Position numbers and translations under genes: made by a program. The notes under the pieces are model-generated. The model did no database searches. It was not told the DNA's origin and saw nothing but the letters and a program-made list of their open reading frames with translations. Below are positions 12,701 through 23,364 of a stretch of 64,000 nucleotides of DNA, piece after piece. Each line of letters begins with the position of its first letter. Position 1 is the first letter of the stretch. The stretch spans positions 338,076-402,075 of the forward strand of contig QAOA01006756.1 in NCBI GenBank assembly GCA_003255065.1, written 5' to 3'. Source of the DNA: Cercis canadensis (lineage: Eukaryota > Streptophyta > Magnoliopsida > Fabales > Fabaceae).

Positions 12701-14300
12701 TTTTTAGTTTGCTTTTCTCGGCTCCCAAACACCAATTTGAAAATCAATCGACTATATCATTCCTTCTTCAAGAGTACACAAATAAATTAACAATATTGTG
12801 CAGTATGCTTATGCAAAGCGTGTTTGTTTGGAAGAAAAGGAAAAAGTGTGAGCGATTCTGTGCAAGTGTGAATCTATCTCCGAATAACTGTTAGATAACA
12901 AGCTTAAGAGTTACGAATTAAGCAATTAAGCAGTGGTTGGGTGCTGGGAAAGATGATGGGCTGTTCGACGAAGACAAAGTGCGCACGCTTCTTTTTTTTT
13001 TTTTTTTTTCTTAATTCATTTTCTTAAAAAATAAAATAGACTTGAAATTTCCTCTCATAGAAGAGAAAATCTTGAAATTAACAGACCGACCGGAATTTTA
13101 ATTTTCACTTTGTCAGAACTTGTATAGTTTATAAAGAATATTAAGCTAAGCCGCTATGTTTCGATTAATAGTAAGAGATTTAAATAATATACAGAAAATT
13201 AGGAGTTTAAATTTTTTTATCGTCATATAACAAAAAATAAATAAAGAATATTAAGCTTTAGTTAAAAAATGTTTTTAAGTAATGAGCAATAATCATTTTT
13301 TTGAAATACTTTCAAGAAAACTAATGATAATTTTATTAATAAATGGATTACCAAAAATGCTCTCGAATTGGAGATTCAATAAGGATAAGGAACTAGTTCA
13401 CAATCTTAATTAGTTTTCTTTTTACAAACAAAAAAAAAAAAAAAAAAAAATTTCTACTTCCATCCTCTTTTATGTTTATTTTATTTGCATTCATTCTCTG
13501 GCTTGTTTTTCCATTACCTTAACTCAACTACCTCATTAAGTATATAAAAGATTTGTCCTTCATTGGGAAAGCCTCAAAATCAATCGTTTTACCAATGAAT
13601 ATAATCATGAAATTGGATCCATATATCCACTTTTTTAATATTTTATTTCTTTATGTCTCCTTTTCCTATCATCATCAAATTTTCTTTTCATTAGTTTATC
13701 TATCTTAAAAGAAATTGTTCCAAATATATAACTAAAATTTTGTGAGTATTTTCTTAGTTTGATATTAGAATGCGCTTTGCTTTTTGCTTAATAATCACTG
13801 TTTTTAGCCATACTTAATACTTAATAGCCATATTTCAAGGCTACCTTTTTCTTTCTTTTTCTAACTTCCAATTCTTCCATCACGGAAAGTAAAACTTTGA
13901 ACTATTTAGCTAAAATCTAAATTTCAAGATCGCTTTTTAAACTATTTGCAATCATGGTTTCTATAAGTCTTCCATTATACATGAATTTTGTTTATTATAC
14001 CCAAATTTCTCTAATATTTTTATATGAATTTTGTTATATATATAGTGTACTGTTTTTTTTACCGGTCTCAACAAATCTTACACCCAAAAGGGATCCTTTT
14101 CACCTTCACCTCCATGTGAGTTACAAACAAACTGTAATGGTAACTACTAACAAACAACCCAAATGATCCATTGAAATGATTTAATTCTCCATAGTGTAAA
14201 CGAAATCAAGGCACTGAAGTTTAACAAGTAACAATCAAATGCCTATTAACACAAAGAATTAGTCTAAGAATTTATTTAAATACAAATGGAGATGGCAGAC
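12701..14300. other. Intergenic region between SFT2 and FKBP genes
   Basis: This contains the SFT2 promoter side (a poly-T tract near 12.99 kb) and a long poly-A tract at about 13.43-13.45 kb. I see no gene, tRNA or structured repeat in it. Both flanking genes are on the minus strand, so the stretch must hold the SFT2 5' region and the FKBP 3' end. Confidence 0.5.
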
Positions 14301-17200
14301 TCATAAAATTTTCAAGAGCTGAACTTCAAATATCAAAGGCTCCTTTGCATGAGAAAAGAGGCTGCGTCGAGGGCCAAACTGCAATTACCAAGAAGAAACT
14401 TCATAATCTACCATGTTCCATGATCAATATGGACAACTAGTTATCTCAACAAGTTTATATCTGACCTCTTCAGGCACTGGTTCTAAGTTCTCGTTTACAT
14501 ATCCTACAGAAGCAGGTATCAGTGCTCTCCTCTTTCCTGGAAATGAAACTCATACAAAGTGAGTATAAAGATTTGCTGAGTGTGCAAAGGGTACAATTAC
14601 CATTGAAAAAAAATCTGTAACTCAGAAGAAAATAATTGAATCTTTTGCCTATTTTTATCCTATGTGCGTCTCATAGTCACAAATGCTAAAAGATGCAGAC
14701 CAGATTGTCCACATAGAAAAGTAAAGAAAGACAGAGACAGACAAACACACAGAAAATGTAGTAGAGAAAGAAATTAAGAACCACAGTGGATAGTGTAATA
14801 CAGAATTTGTCTGGCTTTATATCGAAAAAAATTATGAAGTAATTGCGACTTTATGTTTGTGAAAGTAAATGACAATCATCTTTGAACATACCACCAACTC
14901 TCATGCCAGCCAGGACCTCCTTTAAGCCCTCTATAATCTGTTAGAAAAGGAAACTTGAATGAGAAGACCAGTTTATTTATTGCTTGCAAAAGAGCAAGAA
15001 ACAGTGTAAGTTAATGAAATATCTTAAGAACATGCGGGGGGGAAAGTTGGTTTTACTTATCATTATGACCATATGTTATTATAAATGAAGCTATGACATT
15101 ATATATACAGATGCATAAGAAAAAGGTATGAAGAACAATCAAAAGAAATTGGGGTAACCAAAAAAGCAACAAAAGAAGGTTTCTTCTCTTTCTTGTTCTA
15201 CTTCTTTTACTTTTTATCCGTGGCTGCAGGATTCCGATCACCTTGGAGGGTAGCGGTGCAGCTCTATTACTGAAGCAGCTTGTTGCTAAATGAGAACATA
15301 ACATGCAGAATACATCGCTCTCCCACCATTTATAGCCTCCAGTCCGATCAATAAAAAAAAAAAACAATGATGGACAAAGAGAAAAGCAATGATATTGCCA
15401 TCTAGAAGAGGAAATTCATAGTTAATTGAATCCTCAAGCTTCAAGCTTCAAGAAGATTCAATAGTAGTTAGCACCATGTGAAATAAAATATTTGCACAGT
15501 GAAATAACAGTGGAACTTGCTGCACCACCAGAGGCACGACAATGAGAATTGTTGGACCAATATGATTCTAAGAAAGAAAAGACTTAATGACTCCTCTTCT
15601 ACCCCTTTCTGTATGTATTAACTATTAAATTTTCCTTCAGAGTCAGGAATACTTACATCTATGTAGTTAAACTTCATCAGAAATTAACATTATTAGCCAT
15701 ATTTCAGAGTTCAAAAGATTTCACATGATGAATGAAAAGAAACTGACCTGTTTCTCATCCAAAGGGAGTATAACAGGTTTGCTTTCTCCACTGAATTGAT
15801 CCACAGTGCTATCATAAATTACGATATGAAATCAATCAGTGTTAGGAGAGCTAGGTCAGATCCTTTGACATAAAGACAAGAAACAAGAAATCAAATGATG
15901 CTTTGTGTGCAATTACTGTCATGATCTGGGTCATGGAAATCATTATAATATCAAGATTTTTTATGTGCACTACAATTTAGTAAAAGAAATGAGAATGGTA
16001 TAGAATTACCTGTAAACAAAGTAACCATTTGCACGCCTGCATACATAGTTGAATTCAACCAAATCTCCACTACGGGCTTCTGGTCCTTTCCCTTCAACAA
16101 TATCTAATACAAAATTTAGATAGAAAGCTAATCAGATGCAAAATGTTGCACTGAGAGAATAGGTCCCTTTCAATCCTATGGAAAGGATAGTGAATCACAT
16201 GCCTAATGGTTTCACTGTCATGTCAGAGGCAAGAAGTAATGTTTCTGCATTCCCATTTTCAAGAAGCAGGAAGAATCAAATGGTGCTTATTCATACTATT
16301 AGGACAAAAGGAAAAATGTAATCCTTTAAATGGAACTATATGGAAAAAAAGAAAAAAAAACCTACTGTACTTCCAATTTTATGTAGAAGAAATTTTGTAT
16401 TAACTGATTTTTTTTAACAAGCGGTGTCAGACAGTAATGAGTCTCATCAAAGTGTCACTTCAAAATTTTCCTATGTCTAAGAACTAATTTCAACAACATA
16501 TCCAATACATATAGCTGTTTTCTTAAAAAAATAAATGTAATGTGGAAGTTTAACTCTGTACCTTGAATCCTCACTCCACTGGCAAGCTTCAAAGTCCTAG
16601 AAGCTTCACATCCAAAATAATAATCACATATCACAATGCATTGACAATTCCAAACTTCACAAAACTAAGAACAGATATCTAGAAAGGAAATTAGAAAACA
16701 ATAGACAAACCGTATGACTTCAGGTTCCTTTATCTCTGGCATTGGCACAGCCAACACTGGACAAATATAACATATCATGTGGTTGAACCCCAAGAACTGC
16801 AGAATTAGCCTTCTTGGAAATTTTTGGACTGTTAGTGTGGAGAATTTGTCATGCGAGCTCTTGGACATAGCATATTTGACCTTTACATTCTCTCTGCATC
16901 TGTTCATCCAAAATGAGACACATTCAAAAGAAAATATTGTCTTTTTTAGAAAATTCATCTTAAATTGAAACATAGTTACTGTAGAAAATTATTATAAATC
17001 AAAAAAGGTACTGAAAGTTTAACCATGATTCTTAAATCATGGCAATATTTAAGCAAATATTAAATCATGAACCTGAAGGAAAACTTGTTCACTCCAAGGT
17101 AAAGAAGGGGAAAAGGAAAGTAAATTATAGAGGGAAATTCACACCTTGAAGATGCAGTAGAGCATGGGAATGGAAGCAGGCGAAATGGAAAAACTCCCAT
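14301..17200 (-). CDS. FKBP16-1: FKBP-type peptidyl-prolyl isomerase, thylakoid lumen (FKBP16-1-like)
   Basis: Eight coding exons: 17145-17200, 16711-16893, 16562-16596, 16010-16103, 15748-15808, 14892-14937, 14466-14536 and 14301-14378. They sum to 624 nt (207 aa) with consistent phases. The N-terminus looks like a two-part plastid/lumen target. Residues 1-45 are Ser/basic; a twin arginine at 46-47 precedes a hydrophobic stretch (LILQFLGFNHMICYI) ending in VLA at 65-67, a likely lumenal cleavage site. The FKBP domain follows: GDLVEFNYVCRRANG, VILPLDEKQIIEGLKEVL, GGKRRALIPASVGY, and the closing strand LIFEVQLLKIL. FKBP domains catalyse prolyl isomerisation and assist folding of photosynthetic proteins. 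Several drug-binding aromatic residues of FKBP12 are absent, as usual in lumenal FKBPs, so isomerase activity may be low. The orthologue I recall is At4g26555, which matches the neighbour order. Confidence 0.87.
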
Positions 17201-17649
17201 TTGCAGTCGCAAGCTTTAGTTTGGAGTCGCCTTGCGGATTAATGAATCATACCCGTAAATATTGGGTGGCGAAGCCCGTGAAACTGGGTAAGCATAATCC
17301 TCCACTTCCATTATCCATCCAACAAAGTATTTGGACGCAGTCCCACCACTCTGGTCCACAGTACCTGCTGTTAACTTGCTAGCTAAGTGAATACTTCAAC
17401 TTTCTTTTGAATTTTTGGAGCAAAATAAATAAATAAATAATCGAAAATTCTATGATATTACATGATTATATGTTTAACGTGGTAAATATACATNTTATTG
17501 AATATAAATATAATTTATTTTATTTTCTTAAATAAATTTAAAAATAGTTAATTTGTATACGTGTCATTCTCATATTGACTAATCTCATGTAGTATGACAT
17601 ATTATATAAATATGAAAAGTATTTAAGAAACCTCCATTTTTTTTTTATT

Positions 17650-18562
17650 GGAGCCAATANAGATAGTGACTTTTTACAATAATAATCAATAAAATTTTAG
17701 AACTTTATCTCCAATCTCTAATCCTCCATGAACAATTGAATTTGAATTTGAAGCAATATTATTTTAAATTGAACTTAATCAATGCCAAATATAAAAATGA
17801 CAAGTATAAATTTATGAATTTTCATCTAATTAAATTTAATCAGTAAAAAATTAAAAAAGACAAAATATTATTTCTTATAGTTAGTGTCAATTTGAAAAAA
17901 TCGCAATCCAATTTCAAGCAATTATTTGAGATGGTGTGATTTCATGGAAGTAATATTTATTTATCATGAATTAGAGCTAATATGGTTAGGAGAAATATGA
18001 TTTTATGTTTTCCTTGTTAATTTGACTATAACTTTGAGTTTCAACATGAAATTCACAAACCCTTGATAAAATGTGATCATATGTTACTCATGACTAGTAT
18101 ACTTGTTTGGGTGTTTTGGGTTGGAAGAAGTGTAATTTTATGAGATTCATTATTAATTGATATTAAAAATATAGTATAATTGGATTTGCTATATTCTATA
18201 GTTGTAATATCATGGTACTCAGGACTAATTAGTATTAATTTAAAAATAATTAGATTAAGAAAAATGTGTAATTTGATGAAAGTTATTACCAATTAATATT
18301 AAGTATAATTGAGTTGAGGGATGTATATTTTCATGAATTTTACTTCCATGAAATCACACAATCTTTTCAAAGAATTGCTTGAAATTGAATTGGGGCTTTT
18401 TCAATTGACACTAACTATAAGAAATAATATTTGGTATTGATTAAGTATAATTTAAAATAATATTGCTTGAAATTTAAATTCAATTGCTCATGGAGAATTA
18501 GATATTAGAGATAAACTTATAAAATTTCATTGATTATTATTGTAAGAATTCACTATCTTAAA
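17650..18562. mobile_element. Foldback transposon with ~300-bp inverted arms
   Basis: The sequence from about 17655 to 17965 reappears as its reverse complement at about 18335-18558. Examples are AAGATAGTGA.../...TTCACTATCTT at the outer ends, GACAAAATATTATTTCTTATAG against its complement, and TGATTTCATGGAAGTAA against TTACTTCCATGAAATCA. The right arm lacks some of the inner part of the left arm. The ~370-bp middle has no coding potential. Long arms with no open frame suggest a non-autonomous foldback or MULE-type element. Target duplications could not be fixed, and an N at 17660 lies at the left tip. Confidence 0.65.
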
Positions 18563-19672
18563 TGTAAGCATAATGAGAATAATTGATTGTGGTGAATTAG
18601 AAGTTGAAGATTAATGGTAAATTTTTTGGTTTTTTTTTTACTTATTAGTATTACTTTGGGTGTAATTTAATCATGAGTTGTGTTTCTAATGGAATCTTTA
18701 TTAATCAATCACACATTAGATCTAATTTTATTAGAGCAAGTATAATTTCTTATAAGACATTACTAAATGAGGCTAATTGCACTAGAACAAGTTTGTTTTC
18801 ATGTAAGCCTAATAATTAATTGGATTAAAGCATGTATAATTTATAAATAATTTTAAATTTTTAAAAAAATTTCATCTTTTTTTTTTTTGGGGGTTCAATT
18901 TTAGTTTATAATCCATAATTGGGTTAATGCTTTTTCTTCCCATGAAAAAACATTAGACTTTTTTGAAAAATAAATAAAATTGATAGAAACTTACAATTAG
19001 GGATCTCCCTAATTTTTTTAATTGATAGAAATTTACTATATGAAATACCCTTAATTTAGCTTTTTTTTTAATTGATAGAATTGGATCTAATTTTTTTAAA
19101 TCCAATTGCTAACTTTCATTAACTTATATGATCTGGTTATTTATTTATTTATTAAATTATAGAGAAAAAAAAGAAGCTTATAAAAAGAAAAATTGATAGA
19201 AAAAAAAAAAAAAAGCACCATACAGTGCCTTTTATAAAGAGTCTAGCAGCTTCTTCAACCCTGCCACTTCTCCCACCGTCCAGTCTCCATCGCCCTCGTC
19301 TTCTTCCTTCAACAGCCATCACAGCTCCACCCTGCCAACCCAAAAAGAAAGGGATAAAAAATCAGGTCTACGACAGATAAAGAACTTGTGTTTATTCGGA
19401 ACCTTCGTCTTCCAAAATTATCGTCCAAACAGTAGTGAAATCAACATAATTGAAACCTCCCCTTCCCAAATTCTTTCTCAGTAGTTTTCCATTGATGCTT
19501 CAATAATTTCCTAGCATTTATTCCACATATATGATATAATACAAAACAAACATTATACCCACCAAAAATTATAATTCGATCTGAATAGGATATTACCCCA
19601 GTGGACGAATCTAGAATTTCAACACAGACATTTCAATCAATTCAAACTTCTCTTCAGATGCATAGAATTTAC
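18563..19672. other. AT-rich intergenic stretch downstream of the peroxiredoxin exon
   Basis: No gene is supported. If the peroxiredoxin fragment at 19673 were a whole gene, its later exons should lie here or just below. Reading the minus strand I find no peroxiredoxin-like sequence, only AT-rich DNA and a short GC-rich patch at 19.2-19.34 kb. That patch has a purine-rich minus-strand frame of no recognised family. Confidence 0.5.
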
Positions 19673-19827
19673 CTGCAAGTAGGAGTAAAGGCACCGGGAA
19701 CACCGAAGATGACGACCTTCTTGCCGGCGGCGAAGGAGTGAATGGACACAATTTGGGGCTTGTTGTCTTGGTCCAAATAGGAGAGTGTGCCGTCGGAAAT
19801 CACATCTCCCACTGCAATCGAAGCCAT
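19673..19827 (-). pseudogene. Orphan first exon of a type II peroxiredoxin (PRXIIB-like)
   Basis: ATG at 19827-19825 opens a 51-codon frame: [18 protein letters not shown], then [16 protein letters not shown]. It ends at a good splice donor (AG|GTAAAT, 19671-19672). The PGAFTPTC motif carries the peroxidatic cysteine of cytosolic type II peroxiredoxins, and this exon end matches the usual first-exon end of plant PRXIIB genes. The remaining ~110 residues, including the second cysteine region, are not found before the FKBP gene 2.5 kb away. It is therefore either a gene fragment left by a truncating rearrangement or transposon capture, or a gene with an implausibly diverged remainder. The exon itself has no stop or frameshift, so it is young. 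Confidence 0.75.
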
Positions 19828-20564
19828 GGTTCGGCGATTACTGAAGACTAAGGACTTTGTCGGTGTATCAGACGGCGGGGTTGCATAAAACAATTTATGG
19901 GATCTTTTGTATTTTTCATTAATTATTGGGTTAAATTTACAAAGTTTATTTAAATTAGCACTTCCAGTGACTATTAAATTGATCCATTGGTCGAGATTAT
20001 AATATTTGCCTCTCATAATCTAGATGTTTGCCACATTAAATGCAGTATAACATACTTACATAGTATTATAGAATTCCCGTTTAATTTAATAAGAGGAATT
20101 TTATGTTATTACAACACAAGGAAATGTGCTTCCATTATTACTTATCTCCTTTGTACTTGCTCAAGGACTAAAAAATTAGAAGCAATGTATATTTTTTTTT
20201 TATTTACACTTAAGGTCTCTCTATATTATTTAGATATATAACTAATCTCTATTGGAGCAATAATCAATAAAAGACAAAACTTAATAAAGTTTCATAGATA
20301 CTAATGATGTTATTCTCTTATTAAAATATTACATGTATATTTTTTTAACAACTAAACAACACATCCTCTCATCATTCATATTTCTTAAAATTTTATATTA
20401 ATCCACTCTCAATTTCTCTCTTACTCACCCATCCTACAATATTTTTCTGGCTCACGCACCCACCCCATTCCATGTTGGTGATAGCAGCAGTCACCATTTT
20501 TGTTTTTGCCGGCACTGATATCTCCGAACAAAGGCACCTATAACAGGGATCTGCTAGTTCTTAC

Positions 20565-20704
20565 AGGACCCTACCAAGAGCATCAATTTTATCTTTTCCA
20601 TAGCCACTTCCACTTCCTCTTCCTCCACTACCACGCCCCCTTGTTCTTTCTCTATCATTCCTCATCTCCAAACCTCTAGTGCCACCATTGTACATAAAAC
20701 CCAT
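20565..20704 (-). pseudogene. Orphan exon resembling the N-terminus of tRNA 2'-phosphotransferase
   Basis: On the minus strand an open frame reads MGFMYNGGTRGLEMRNDRER, then an RG/GS-rich tail, then DKIDALGRV. It ends at a plausible donor (CCT|GTAAGAAC). An RG-rich leader followed by DKIDALGRLLTRILRHM is, as I recall, how plant KptA/Tpt1 tRNA 2'-phosphotransferases begin. These enzymes remove the splice-junction 2'-phosphate from tRNA using NAD+. The downstream exons are absent. The frame is open upstream to about 20716, next to the MITE that starts at 20721. The assignment rests on a short motif and could be wrong; another Gly/Arg-rich RNA-binding protein is the alternative. Confidence 0.35.
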
Positions 20705-20720
20705 ATTACAGAAATCATAA

Positions 20721-21172
20721 GGGTCTGTTTAGGAGTTCGAAGTGAAGGAAAAAGAAAGGAGAAGAAATAAAAGAGAGGGAAAGGAAGACAAGGGAAAATT
20801 AGGGGTTTTTTTTTCTTATTTGTTTGAATGATTAAAATGAGCAAAAGGAAAATAAAGAAAAAGAAAAGTCCTATTGTAAAATATTTTTACTAATTTATCA
20901 TTTATTATTAAAATAGACATATTTAATATAAAATTAAATAATATAATACACTTATTTCTTTTGAGGTGTAATAATTATTTTAACATATTTCTTCTCTAAA
21001 CCCTTCAATTTAGAAGAACATACAAATAGATCAAAAAATGAGTGCAGGAGTTGCATCTTATCTATCGGTCTCTTATTCTTTTTTAAGATAAATCTTCCAA
21101 ACAAGGGAGATGATAGTTTTATTCTTTTCCTCTTCTTTTTTTTCTCCTCCAAAGTAACTCCCAAACAAAGCT
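20721..21172. mobile_element. Harbinger/Tourist-like MITE, 452 bp, TAA target duplication
   Basis: The left end GGGTCTGTTTAGGAGTT pairs with the reverse complement of the right end, AGCTTTGTTTGGGAGTT. TAA flanks both sides (20718-20720 and 21173-21175). The interior is purine-rich on the left and pyrimidine-rich on the right, like the element at 7123. It is non-coding. Confidence 0.65.
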
Positions 21173-21175
21173 TAA

Positions 21176-23198
21176 AAGTTTTTGCTTGATTCCCAGAAAG
21201 CATAACCCAATCCTGCAATCATAGAATTTCCAGCATTTTATTGAGGAATAGGGAGGGAAAAAAAATTGAACCACTCATTCTCCCAAAAATTTGAGCTTTG
21301 ACAGAAACAAACAAGGATTTGCAAGATTTAAGAGGAAGGCATGAAAATAACGTTCCCAAGAATAGAAAATACAAAAAGAAAAAAAAATATTTTTTTTTCT
21401 TGAGAGGAGGGAGGGACGCCGCCGGGGTAAGTGCGTGAAAAAAAAATTGAGTGTTGGTAAATATGAAATTTTGAAAAATATTAATGAAGAGATGATGTGA
21501 TTATTGAGTTGTTAAAAAAATAAATATGTAATGTTTTAATCAAGGAACAACACCATCAATACTTATGAAATTTTATTTAAATTTTGTCTATTTGAATTCA
21601 GCACCTTTGGTCTAGAACTCCTTGGAACTCAGCCAAAAGCAATATATGTTTAGAGGAGTAAATAATGTGGTAAATACCTTGGCAAAACATGTAGTTTAAG
21701 GATATTCCTTAACCCCTGCTAGAGATTTTGTCCACTTTGATTCTTATTCTCTGTAAAATTTTGTTTTTCTTTTTTATTGGTACATAATTTTGAGTTTGTA
21801 TATGAAACTTACAAATTATAAAAATGATCTCAACAACATTTAACTATAAATCATTTAGTAAAAATTTGTCATTCATTGATTCTGTAAAAGTATCCTAATT
21901 TTATGATTACAAAATTTTGAGTGCAAGAATTATCCAGATAGCATTATAACACAAAGAGTACATACTTCAATGATAAGTTAGTATAATTCTTTCTTAATCT
22001 ATAATATCCACTGTTTTGCTTAAGGAGGATTTTAGTGGTGTTGCTCTTCCCAGAGTGCTTGTAATGTAGTTTTTCTGTTTCTGTTGGGCATTTGCCCTCG
22101 TAGTGCACCAAAAATACTAATATCCTCTATTTTTTTAAAATTATTATTTAATTCTTCAAATTAACAAAAAATACTTCTTTTTTTAAATATTAATAAATTT
22201 TAATTTAGGTTTTCTCATAACATACAAAATATTTAAAATATCCCTTAGTACTATGTAATTATTTTATTTTCATAATTTCATCCTAATTATTTTTATTTCA
22301 TTCATACATTTTTGTAAGCAATATAATCATACATAATCTATTTTTTTTTCGTGAAAATGATAGTTATGAAACCAAAATTCAAAAAGTGATATTCTAATTC
22401 TAAAAGTTTTAATGCAAACTAAGGGAACATTAAACTTTGTTGTACTTTTTAAAATATATTGTGTATCTCTCATTTTCATAATTATTAATGCTCTATATGC
22501 ATGTTACATCTTTTCTTCTTTCTCCTATATCTTTGAAAAAACATTATTTAAAATTTTTTGAAAGAAGAAAAAATGTGATAAATAATTAAGAACTAGAGAG
22601 TATCTTATATTTACAATAAAAATAAGAGTTGTTATTTTTACATCTAATTTTGTTAATGTCACATCTTATTTAATATCTAAATATAATATAAATTAATTTA
22701 TCCTCATTTAATATAGATAATTTTTAGTTAATTATAAAAATTCTTATTTAATATAATTTTTTTTAGTCAAAGTTAATTTTTTTTGTATTAATTAAGAGTA
22801 ATTTAATCTACATCATATTTAGACATTAAATAAAATATATTATTAAATAAAATATAATGTAAAAATATAAACTCCCTAAAAAATCTCCATAATATAAAAT
22901 AAAATATTAAACGTCATGTTCAATTTTCTACCATTACATGTAAGAAAAATTATACCATACCTAGACTGCAAGCAAATAATCCACTAGCTTATTTTTTTGT
23001 TTGGGGGTGTGGGGAAGAGTAATCAAACGGCTATAAATTAATCAAAACATCTAAACATACGTGTGTGATAGACCGATCGTGTTGCAGGAGAAGAAGTGTT
23101 AAGTGTGGGCCCGTTGAATGCAATTAGGGCCACAAGGCCGACTTTGATTTTTCATTTTCGTACTAAATTAATAGACATATCCTGATTCAATTACTAAT
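21176..23198. other. AT-rich intergenic region upstream of HSP90
   Basis: No gene is seen. A small foldback element lies near 22.63-22.88 kb. Most of the rest is homopolymer-rich AT sequence typical of old transposon debris. Confidence 0.5.
22626..22876. repeat. Small foldback MITE, ~250 bp
   Basis: The left arm from 22626 (GAGTTGTTATTTTTACAT, then TAATATCTAAATATAATATA) is a diverged reverse complement of the right arm ending near 22876 (ending ATGTAAAAATATAAACTC). The arms are about 75-80 bases with an AT-rich centre. There is no coding content. Confidence 0.5.
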
Positions 23199-23237
23199 CG
23201 AAGGATCTAGAAACCCTAGCGGACTTTGCTATAAAAG
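23199..23237 (+). promoter_or_regulatory. HSP90 core promoter: heat-shock element, telo-box and TATA box
   Basis: CGAAGGATCTAGAAA at 23199-23213 fits a three-unit heat-shock element (nGAAn-nTTCn-nGAAn) with one mismatch in the middle unit. It sits just upstream of TATAAAAG at 23230-23237. AAACCCTAG (23211-23219) is a telo-box-like motif common in promoters of highly expressed housekeeping genes. A second AAACCCTAA lies in the 5' leader near 23.29 kb. The ATG is ~130 bases downstream of the TATA box. Confidence 0.6.
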
Positions 23238-23364
23238 CCTCCGTTCCCTTCAGCGTACTCATTCTCACTACTCTGCTCCGCTTCCCTCTCAAAACCCTAA
23301 CGCCTCTTCCTGATTTTCATCCTCGTCTCCTTCTTTCTGCTTCGATCGAGAAAGTAGATCGGCA

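Noticed and set aside
19152-19343. Arg/Gly-rich minus-strand frame near the peroxiredoxin exon
   Set aside because: No family match. It ends in a poly-Phe run encoded by poly-A/T, so it is not supported as a gene.
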